Shown here: positions 49,401-61,400 of the stretch, piece by piece
How positions within the stretch are numbered: position 1 is the stretch's first letter
Layout: each line of letters opens with the position of its first letter
NCBI RefSeq assembly: GCF_001949145.1
Contig: NW_019091379.1
Coordinates: 1,119,259-1,183,258 of the forward strand
Length of the DNA: 64,000 nt
Source: Acanthaster planci
Taxonomy: Eukaryota; Echinodermata; Asteroidea; Valvatida; Acanthasteridae
Reading direction: 5' to 3'
Notes under the pieces: generated by a model
Database searches by the model: none
The model's input: only the letters and a program-made list of their open reading frames with translations
What the model was told of the DNA's origin: nothing
Made by a program: the position numbers and the translations under genes

Positions 49401-52400
49401 AGGCATTATGTTGGGTGTCTTACTTTGCCAGATCAGCAGTTCCGCACATTCTTCCTCATCGGCCAGGTTGACTGGAAGCTGATCGCCAGGGAATTCTGAA
49501 TACTGATTGATGTCAAATGTTGTTCCATCGCTCCATCTATATGGTTATAAATATTGCAACGTACAAAGTCGGTGATTAGGAAGCAGACATGCTGAGAATA
49601 GGTGCTGAGTGAATTGCTAGACTGAGAGCACATATCAACAAAGCCAACTAAAGTGACCGTAAAAACGAAAATTCAAAACTAGTCAGCTTTATCCAAGCAT
49701 GCCATGGAAAGAGGATGTCGCAGTGGCTATAATGAGATTGGGGAGTGATACATGTAGGATAGGTGGTGCCCTGTGGGCAGCCAAGAGATAGGGTGGGTTG
49801 GTGGTATTGTTGGAATCTGATAAAATATCACGTAAACCCATGAGTTGGAATGCAAAATTAAAATGCATGCTTATGATCATTCATGCCATGGAAATTGTTT
49901 TTTTTCCTTTTAGCATGTTTAGTTTGTTGTTGCTGTTAGCTGGTGTTGTAATTGGCATTGTTCTGCTGCGGCTACGGATGCTGTTCTGTTGTTACTGTCT
50001 ACAGCTGAAGCTGCAGGTGTTTTGCTCTTGTTGCTTAATCTACTACCGATGTGCTCTGAATGTGATTATAGCATGCATATAGATGCAGATGTGTAACTCA
50101 CCCAAAATCACCATTGCCGTATTTCCGCAAGCCAATCCAGTAACTCCTCGCAAAGCCAAAGGACTGCAAGGGGACAAGAAAGAGCGACCCAAAACACCCA
50201 GGTGAAGTTGGCCACACACTCAAATCACTATGTATCATACTGAACCCGAACCATTTAGAAAGACAGAGGAGAAATTAAATACTCCACCTCTGGTGGCAAG
50301 GGCATGAGCAACCCCCAACCTTTTTCGGTGGTAGCTTTAATTATGAAGGACCTGTGAACACTTGCATGCAATGTCTATCTGTAGAAGCAGGTGATGACCT
50401 TATATCAGCTCCGTGCTGGACTGACAGATGTTTGAACAAACAATGTCCCATTGGGTGGCGGCGACTCGATCAAATGCGTGCACGGGGTCACCATCTGTTT
50501 GTAGTGTCTTGCCGTTTTGAAAATTCACCGTACACAGAGCCCTTTTGCTGTGAGATAACACCATCTGTGAGTGGTTAATAATGCTTCAGTGGGGAATCAA
50601 TTGAGGTCTCCACGTACTGTTGGGAAAATCAGCAGCGTTAAGAAGGGAGGGAATACGACAAAAGCTAGTAACTCTGGAGAGCCAGGTGTGCTGCAGTTCC
50701 TTTGTGAGGATGGTACTTTTGACCAATCACTGGTCCCCTCCCCTACCCTTCCCCCTAAAAAAGACCCAGAGAAATGTCGACAATTTCTTTTAATGACTCG
50801 AGAGTGCCAGCATTTTATGGTCCTGCCACCTCTCTCTGGGGGATGGTCAGGATTCTTCTGCATAGGACCAAGGACAGTCCACTTTAGACAAAAAGCCCCT
50901 CTCCTACCCCAGATCTGGATGTAGGCCACTGCCTGACATGGTCCCCACGAAATGTTCCTCCTGGAGCATTCTCCTGCCAAGTCTGCGTGTGAGATTGCCT
51001 TCTCTTCCACAATACACAAGTGGGACTGGCCCTTCCGAGGATTAAAAACCCACTCCCAACAAAACTAAAAATGCTCTGATGAATAAATTACTGGCAGTCG
51101 CAGGAATGGGCAGACACCACAGATAAAAAACAAGACCATACTAAAACAAACAAACAAACAAACAAACAAACAAACAAACACCCCAACACCCCCAACACAC
51201 CAACAAACAACCCCAACAAACAAACAAACAAACAAACACCCCAACAAACAAACAAATGAACATGAAGCGCAGAAAGACATCGATAAAAGTCAGATTGGCA
51301 CTTACTAAGATTCGGACCAAGGACTGCTCTTCTGAGCTATGAATTGATACCAGGTTGCCACCCTTATCTCGGCAAATGTTCTCTGCTTCTCTCCAGGTTG
51401 CATCTGCCGTCGCCATTCCAGTAACAGTGCTTGGCAAATAGCAGTCACTTCCAATTTTGATCTCAATGTCTTGACCGGAACACTCTTTTTCAAACGCCAA
51501 GAAAAATAAGAGAAACTATTTTAAGGCCCAGCGTAACTGTCTTTTATTTTTAAAATGACACAAGTTTCTTTCAAGACTGGTGTGGGTGCTGGTCTCAAAA
51601 AGGTAAACTGATTCGCCCTCGGCTAATACCAACTATCTGCCCCAAGATCATGTTAAATTGTAAACTATGCACTGCAAGGCCATGTGTATAAAGAAGTAGC
51701 CCTTGGCTGGGGCCAACTATCTGCCCTTAAATCATATGTTGAAATTGTAACCTATGCAAAGGCCAAGCAGAGAAAGAAATCGCAAGAATGTTCCAGATGG
51801 ATCCAACCACACAAAAATGAGGGCTAACCATACAAAGAACGGCTGGTGCCCCTAGATCTCAACAACCAAACATTTGCAGCTGGAATGAAAATTCTTTCAT
51901 CCTGGGCCTCACACAAGACACATCGATGTTTACTCCAAGGACATCGCTGTCACCGTTCAGAGCCTAAGGGTCTCAAGGGGGGGGGGAAGGAATTTAAAAC
52001 TTGAAAGCAGGAGACTGGGGTGAGATTTAGAACCCCATGGAAATCACTGATATGAACTTAATCATCACATCAGCCTTGCATTTGTGGAAGATTTTGCCTC
52101 TCATTAGAAACAAAGAAAAGTACTAGGCAGGCTACAAATGTAAACAAGACAGGATAAATACAAACGAGATGGAACAAAAGCAAGACAAACTTACAAAAAA
52201 CTGTGACACAAGTTGATGGTATCACAAGTTCTACTTAAACAAACGTAAATTCATAAATAAACGGCACTGACTTACCCCTGCTTGTGTAAGTTTGCTCTGC
52301 ACAAGAAAACAAATAAAATGCAATTTAATTAATAAAGTTGACTGATGGATAATGGTTTAAGCTGTTTTTGTACGAGGTTTCTGCTCTAACAACACTGAGT

Positions 52401-55400
52401 ATATTCACATTGTATTCTCAGTGTGGTTGGACAGTCATGGGGATAAAAATTCACAAGTTGGCTTGGTTGAGATTTGAACCCAAGACTTCCTGCTCACTCG
52501 TGCAAACGTCTGAACCACTCGTTTGATGAGTTGTTAATCTGCCGTGCATACATCAAGGCAGACGTAATGGCCAAAGTTGTTCACGTCAACCAACATCTGC
52601 CATGCCAGGCCTTAAAAAAGTACTTATTTACAGAAGAGAAGAAGCCCCTCTACAAATCAACAAAGTATCTTGAAATTCATGTTCATTTTTCTTCCACAAG
52701 TAAACTATAGCTGATGTCATCAACAGCTGGGCTTGTCATCAGCAGCTGGGCTTGTTATCAGCAGCTGGGCTTGTTATTAGTAGGGCACTGCTTGTACAAT
52801 TGGTTTGTCACCCAAATCCCTCCAGTCTAAAGTCAGTCAGGGAAACATTTTACAACAATACAACTGAAAATCATTCCCCCAGTTCAAGAAAAAATGAGTA
52901 TTTTCACCGAGTTTTCTTAACTGAACTTAAACAAAGGAATGTCCACTCTAGCAACTACTCAATGGTACCGTTAGTGTGAGTCATGGAGTCAGTCCTGGTG
53001 GCAAAGTCATCATAGTACACTCACGTTTCGGCATCTTGCAAACAGAGTACAGCGCTTTGAACTGGCAGATTTCATCGCTCCAGGCTCCAGCGCCGGCGGT
53101 CGTGATGGACATGGTGACGCAAGTCTCCACCAGTAGGTCCGCTGGGTAGCCATCGGGCTCTCCTCTACTCCAGAAGGCGTAATTAAACTCACTTCCGTCG
53201 ATCCAACCAAAGGACCCTGTGAATAAGCATGAAAACATTGAGAAATGTGCCAGTCAAACCGATGACCGTTTCCATCCTTCAAATGCCCTTGAACGTCCCT
53301 GCACTGCGCATAAATCATCACGCCATGAAAGTAGCACAATTTAAAATCAAACCATAAACCATGATACAAGTTTTGAGCCTCCTTCACATGTAATTGCAAA
53401 TTTCCCTTTGATGGTGTTTGGGGCCTTTTCAATCTTTCCCTTTGCTCAATAAGGAATGACAGCAAACGAAAGCATCTGTACACACCTGCTACATACTTAA
53501 CCACTCTGCACTCTGTTGAGCTTTTCACAAATAATGAGTTCATCATGTGCAAGGTGTCCAGACAGACAGACATACACTATATGATTGTAAGAATTTATAG
53601 CAGGATGTTCCATATTTCAGTAATTATGCAGTTCAGAAAGCATCTAACTCGCATCATCTAATGCTGGAAAATGGAGGAAAAAAAAATTACAGGCGCAAGC
53701 ATGGAAGCACATTGAAGAACGGGTAAGTTTTGGGGTCCTTCTTTTTTTCAATTTCTGATTAAAGTTCACTATCACTCACTCCAGTCATTGTTGCCAGTCT
53801 GAACGCGTGTCAGTCCAATCCAAACAAAATCACCTCCAGGATACCGGTTGTTTGCTCTGCTGTATACAAATTCATTCTCGGCAGCCGATGTGATGCTTGC
53901 TAGCGTGGCACCTTCGTACATCCGCAAACACCTGTGTCGTGAGAAGTTGATGAATTAAGGACCTTGACCTTAAATGGTCTCCCTTAATCCTAAGAGAGGC
54001 TTTTTTTGGGGGGGAGGATCACCTCACAGACTAAAAGGTGGATGAATCAGCCCTCTTACAATCTTGGATGTTCCCAATGCCCAAGCTTTACGATACTGTC
54101 AAATTCATTCTTACATTGGCCCAAGAAAGCTTAGCTAAATTCAAGATTTTTCTGCAGAGGCTGCCATTTTGGTTAACCGGTGTTCACAGTTCCAGCTGGT
54201 AGGATGCGTACGGTCATGGGTACACATGCAAACCTCTTTTTGGAACATGTAATGGGAAACCAATAAGAGTTCACGTCTGTAATGTTGCCGACGACGACTT
54301 ATGAACTACATGGATCAGAAATGCATGAAAGTGTCAGAGGTTGCCCCACCTGAAGTTGGCCTCGCCCCAATCAGTCACGATGTCAGAGAAATAGTAGCAG
54401 TTGGATTCGAAACTTTCCCATCCACTCGGACAGGGATTCCCAGTGTCGGGGTCGGGAGTTGGAAACGGCATGCCTGACGGACGAGCAAAAAAAGAAGTAC
54501 AGCAGAGCTTTTGAATTGGCTGGTTGGAGTGGTGGTATATTGGACAGGATAAAAAAAGTTCTGTTAACCTTGAAGCCCAGGTCAGCAAAAGATCGGAAAT
54601 CAAAAAAGATGAAACTTCTGACCAATTATCAAATTTAGTTGAATTTGTTGACTAAACACTTTGTTGCTGCGTAAGGCCACTGATTTGTCACAGCCATTTG
54701 AGTGAATATGAAACAAGCTTATTTGTACTCTCAATTTTTTCACCCACCGAGTTAGAGCAGCGCATTAAGCAGGGGTTGATACGAACCGTGCAATACAGTT
54801 ACATATCACACTATTTGTTGCCATGGACCGGCCTATCAGATTTGAGAATTCAAGTTTGCCTGAAGATAATTGGGGGTAACGCACAAAATACATGTACTGG
54901 TACACCCTCAGCCAAATGTACCAATACAAGAGACACCTGGTGTTTAAACTCTCCAGCACTGGATACTGTGAGCTTAATAATCTGACTCTTACCTATCTGA
55001 TCGTAGCGGCAGAAGTAGGCAGCTGTGTCCGAGCACGTAGTGTCATCCCAGTTGTCCCCATCGATTCGGGTACGGACGCACCCTTCGTTGTCCTGGCCAC
55101 TAGGTTCATTCAGGCCCCAGTTAGTGTACACAACAGGATAGCCGGTCACCCAACCATACTCACGCTGAACACGAACAACAAAGTGAGATTAAGGACCCCC
55201 AAATGAAATCATCCTACAGGCATGTAACAGGGTTTTTTTTTTTAAGTTTTTAATTAAGCTTTATCAAATTTCGATTCCAATGTTAGTAATAAAAGTTCTT
55301 TCAAATTCATTAGTGGAGTTAATATCTACAGGTGGTTTTCTCAACATGTTGACTGCCGACAAATAGACAAATCCGATGAGATGCCATTCCGAGGGGCCAT

Positions 55401-58400
55401 TTACACTGTTGCAGTTTTCCCAACCTGTACTGAATTCTGCCACTACGGGTTTACGTGTACTCTTAGGAAATGAAAGGTTATTGTAACGTAAATTGAATAC
55501 ACTGGCATCACCGAAAATCACTTCAAATACGCTGCTGGCAGTTTGGAGAACAGACATCTGTAAAATGCTCATGTTTAAACAGACACCTGAACGATACCCA
55601 TTTACCTACGGCATATGATGGGAATGCCCTTTTGAAATTGTGTGCGGCAGTCAACATGCTGACACACTTCCACCCTGCATTCTCAACAACCTCCGGGTTG
55701 AAATTCAAGAGGGTTGGGCAGAATATGGGTGGACTTGTACCAGCAAAAGCAATTTTCAGAGAAGTCCAAGTACAGCTTCAAATTGACATTAAATGTGGTC
55801 TGCAGAGACTGTTTTGCTCTGCACAGAGAAAAAAAGCCAATTTGGCATCCTGGATTTTTGTTGTTTCAGTGGTCTGCTTTAGGGAAACACTCACATCCGT
55901 TGCCTTCATTCCAATCCAAGCATAATTTTGTCCCAAGGCATACAGCATAGTGTCCAGGACAGCTGACTCATAACCGTCCAGCACCATGGCCAGATTAATC
56001 TGAGGGCCTTGCCCTGGGGGGGGTGACATTGCGCTGCAGGCCGCTTCAGCCTCGTCGAACGTAGATGGTAGGCTGGTGAAGATGGCGAAGCAGGCCGAGT
56101 CACCAACTGCATAGAAATCATCCCTGCATCTGCGTGCTGGTGGCACCTGAGTGCCATCGTAAATTGGATCTACATCAAGGCAAGAGAAACTCAAAACTCG
56201 AGAAAGGCGAACTCACTTTGCAAGGGCAAACTCTTGGAGGTGCACTATTGTGAACTGCCCCCGTATTGGAAGTTTCAAATGGGATGCAACTGGTTCCAAT
56301 TGCTTTGCTTTAATTCAGCTTGTTTCCCCCATCAAATGGATTTTTCAAATGAGACTCAGTTGGTTTGAATTGGTCTTGAAATGGTTTCAATTGGCTCTTT
56401 GATTGGTTACAATTGGACTGTGAATTGGCTGCCTCAAATGGTGTCATTTGGTTTGAAATGGTCCAACTGAGAAAAGGTCCGAACTTACTATTCAAACCAA
56501 TTGAACCCAATCGATTCCAAGCAAAAGCGAATGGTTTTGGAATTGGTGATTACATTGGTCTGTGGACTGGATCCAATGGGTAAGTGAATTGGCGTCAATA
56601 GGTGAATGAATTGGACATTTTCCAGTAGGGATGCCAACACCAACTGAACAGCACTAACTGCTCTATTGAATACTGCGCTCAACGGTACGGGACAATCGCC
56701 AGTGAAGTGTTTTCCCAATTCCCTCACTCCAAGCTCCTAGAGCTGTATCGAGAGTGACATGCCAGCTTCAGACCTTGGAACCAACATGGCTGCTCATTAC
56801 GTGTGCAGTACAGTATGTAGCTACTGTGTGCTGATTGTAAATGGGCGCAGATGCATAATCCACCATGTTGGCTCCAACAATTGAGACACTCATGTCGCAA
56901 CCCTCTCTATAAGCAGCTCGTCTCCAGGTTCCCTATGTCGGAAAGGCTCAGCTGCAAATGAACACTGCTCCTAGACGCCAAAGGGAATTTGGTGGACATG
57001 CAGACAGCCAGGAAACCCACCTGGATCCATGCTGCAGATGTATCGATGGCGTTCACTGCAGGGCACGTCATACCAATACCCAGGCTGCTTTGTGTTGGAG
57101 TTATCCATTACAACGCAGTAGTCTCTATTAGTCTGTGGAGTTTCCAGACGGTGATAAAAGAGAAAAGCAATGACTGCAGCGTGGGAGGACCGCGTCAAAC
57201 TCATTGAAATTGGATAAATTTGTATCAACTTACTCAACTCAAACAGCAAAACAAACATAGGCACGAAAGCTATTCATCTCTGTTGATTGGTAGTTGATAA
57301 GATTCTCAATTAAACTTTCATTCACAGCACCTGGTAAATGAATATTTTGACTGATCTTCATCGGCGGGATGTTGCCACCACATACACTATCCCAATACAG
57401 ACTCTTGGGAGTTTATCCCCCCCCCCTCCAAACCGTACCTGCTAGGTGATGGCTTTTCGGCTGTAAAGTATGCTGCCTCAAACACAGCCGGTCAGCCAAC
57501 AGTTTGGTGGTTTAGGTATGGAGATGACACTTTTACCAAAATTAAAAAAAGGAATACTCTCAGGAATGGTTGGGGGAAGGCAGAGGCAGCATACATTGGA
57601 GACTACAAACCATCACTTTATTGAGACGGTATAAATTCTATGAGTCTGCAATCCTGTGTTCATGGTGTTGGGAATCACAGGTTCCCAAGCTCAGGGAATC
57701 AACATCCTGGTCGTCCTGCTGACCAAGACCCAAGTTTTGGAGTGACTATGTTGGGAACGAAAGTTTAAAACACTGATCCTATGGTAAAGCAAAATCTTGG
57801 CTATTCCAAAGACCAAAAGAGGGACACTTTGGGCCCGAAATTTGGAAAACTGGCCAAAAGCACAAAGTCATGCCTGCACAGCACTGGGGTATAGTACGGA
57901 TCTCTTCTGAAAATGACTTTGGTGTTTTCATTTGTGAATGTACAATTGACAATGTTAGGTAAACGGGATAGGAGGTACACAGTTTTTCTTTTGGCATTTG
58001 TTCTTGTTTTATTTTGTTTTCCCTAAAATGAACCGTTGAATTTTCCAGACTGATATTTCTTCTTCTTCAAAACTTGACATTTTCCTGAAAAAGTTTTCCA
58101 TACTTTAAAAACAGGAGACGAGCTCAAATCCCATCCCAAAAATCACGTGCTTAACATAAAAGCTAATGCTCTTAGTGCAAACATTCGGTATCTAATGGAC
58201 ACAGGGTCATCTTTAAATCAACTCCTTGCTTCATGTACGTTACCAGCAGTGGGTAGCCATCCGGCTGGCCGACACCCCATCTTGTGAAAGTAGGAGTGGT
58301 GTCATCAGGCCAAACGTACAATGGGAATGAGGGAGTGGCTTTAAGCCCGATGTAAACGTCCTGACCTGCGTAGCCTCTCATCAGTGCAACGATCTGGGCT

Positions 58401-61400
58401 GTAAGGAGAAACAATGCACAATAAGTTCAGTCATTGCTACCAAGCACTGGCATCGTTATGCAAACTAGGAGAGGTTTTCCTGTATTCTTAGGTTTTCTGT
58501 TCCCCACTCATGACCAGACATGATGATTTGGGGTTGGACCCTCTTACAAGTGTGGTATACGGCACAAGCCTCATTAATGCTGAAGATGACGCCCACATGA
58601 CCTCCGGATTTGGATAGGCAGATACATTACCATAGACTTAACTGTCCACAACTGGCGACAGAATCGATTTTCAAAGTGGGAAGGGGGGGAACCATTTGTT
58701 AGACCATCAAGCTTCAGCCATTAATAGGCCGATCCGATATGCCCCACTGACCTCAAAGATCTGCAAGACGTAGTAGGGCAATCACCCTCCCCCATTGAAA
58801 AAGTGGGCGTACCACTAGTATTGGCCGCCAGTGTTGGCCACGCCAAGCTAGATGACATACATGAAAAGGAAAACTTGCACACACAACATTTAAGGCGGTG
58901 GCGCTGGTGTGGCGCAATGCATTGCTGCTGCAGCAACGCCTTTTGCCACATCCATGCTGTACTGTGCAGACTGTTTATAGGCCTATACACAGGGGGCGGC
59001 GCTGGTTTGTGTTGGTTGCTTGCCCAACATGACGGAGACAGTGGCTGGATCCGAATCTGCTGTCTAGAGCTAGGTCTAGGTCTTCACTCCATTGGAAATG
59101 TGTGGAGACGCGCAGACAATAGACCTAGCCGTAGCTCTGGAACCCCGTTTCGGACACATTCTCAGATAATGCTTTTTGTTCTGTCAGCTGATGAGGTCAC
59201 CTGACAAAGTACGGCTAGCTCACACGCAAATCCATCAAAAATCAACAGGTCTCGGCTCAAAACTGCCAGCACAGTTTATAAAGTCTGTATCTTTTTAGCT
59301 GGCTTCAATCACTGACACTGTTTCGGATGTTTGAGGCTCCTCTGATCAACAATCAATGATAATCAGACTGCTTCACTACTCTACAACTGACAGATTTCAT
59401 GGCCATTTTTTCCTAGCTGGAGCGCAGAGCAGGTAAATTTTTTCCTGACATCTTGGTAAGTCCAAATATTTCCACACTACAAGGAGTCGCGTTTTCAAAC
59501 ATTACAAAGGCTGCTCCAAAAAGCACTTCTGCGGGGGACTTACCATGTGTACGGTAATCCTTGATGATGGCAAGGGATGCCTTTGAGTTCAAGCTTTCGC
59601 ACGCATCATTTGCATCGGTCCAAGGTTTTTCGTCTGACGAGATCAGCGTCAAACACGTGTCTCCAAAGCGGTAAAAATTGTCGGGGCATTCTACACGGGA
59701 GATAACAAGATGAGAAAGAAAATACAAAAGGCTCATCTACTCTCCTCCAAACAGAGTGAGGACAAAAAATGTGAAAACTGTCAAACGAGTCCTTTGGCAA
59801 ATGACAATGGTTTGGTGCTATGGCAACATTTCTTCAAAATGCAGAGTGAATAATGGCTTCCAAACATGACAGAGTTTGGACGGCATTTTCTGCAAACCAC
59901 ATTAGGCCAAAAGTTCACAAAATATAAACCTTGAACATAACATTCACAAAAGCAAGCAAAGCATTGATACAAGTAGAACTAACCTGATTTGATGACATCC
60001 CGAGTGGGGGGTGGTGTGGGCAAAGCAGGTTCTGGAAAAGAGAGAGTTGGAGAACACAGTCATCTAAAAGCTGCTGAAACTCCGGGGATAATTGTGCAGG
60101 TGACTGTAGAACCAATGACACTAAGACTGAAACTAGCTTCCAGTGGGATACGATGAGTATCCCTGCGGTCTCATACCGGAGCTTTCCAGCCTTACATTGG
60201 TGATTCCTCCCATTATCTCTGCTCAGATGCACTTGTCAGAATTTGCAAAACCTGTGCACCATCTATCAAGGGAAGTGATAAACAGGTATCCCTCACAGAA
60301 GATGACAACTCTCCAGGGAAGAGCATCATCAGCTAGAGCTATGTAGGTCAGCCTGCAAGCTCTTAGGCTTCAATGTGGCACTATTCAAATCACTTCAGTG
60401 TTTGACTTTTTCACGAAGAGAATTATCCAGCTCGGCGACGGATGTCGTGCAGATCGGTGTCATCAAACGTTCCAATGCTAAAAATTCTCGGCACTGAGAT
60501 ATAAAGACAAGAGTTCCCCTCAAAGGAATTCAGATACTGCATGTGAGTGGCATTTGGATAAGAACACTGGAAATGCCGAGTCAATTTACATTAAAAGTTA
60601 TAAGTAAATTTGAATGACCAATCAGTTTGCACGATGTAATAACCCGTGCGCGTACCTGACGTACACGTCAGTGAGGAGACTAACACAAACAAATGAAGAT
60701 GGGGCGCTCTTTATCAAGTAACTATAACCACCCAGTTTCTCTTTTAGGCAGAGTCTACCAACTGAAATGTATCATACACCAGACACATTCAAAGGTGAAG
60801 TGTAAACCACTGAACCTCACATACTTTTGGGAAGCTGGCAGATGTAATTGGACCTCTGGCTACAACCAACATCTTCCCACCCGCCGTTCACATCCATTCG
60901 AACGCAGTTGTTATCTGGAAATCGATCATCAGTTGGTTCCTGTGTCTTCCAGTTTACAAAGTCCATGAGGCTTCTGTCAATCCAGGTATTGAAACCTGAC
61001 CCCCAAAAAGGGAAATGTAAAACAGGGTAAATATGTATCTGTACGTACACATATGAACTTTCTTGTTTGCTTGATTAAAGGACAATCAAAAATTGGTATG
61101 GCTGTCAACCACTAAAGACTTCATCTATTCATTTCTATGCCGGTATTCAGAAGGTCATTGTTTCACTATCTAGTGTTCTAGACTGATGACCATATATTCT
61201 TTTGAAAAGTAAATGTGAATATTTCCTAAAATATATTTCCGTCCACAGCCCCACCAGACCCATCAGCCCGCAGTGATCACAATCCCCGCCCACCTTCATT
61301 GGAGCGCCTCATCCCCAGCCAAACATAGACGTTGGTGCCGAGAAAGACCTTCTTGGCCTCTTCGGCGATGAAGTTGTCCTCCGCAATGCTGTGTATGCTT

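Noticed and set aside
51065-51280. Cys/Val/Phe-rich minus-strand ORF
   Set aside because: It is a translation of the CAAA simple repeat.
52456-52522. Possible tRNA gene
   Set aside because: Box A and B are present but no acceptor stem or anticodon arm closes, so a SINE is more likely.
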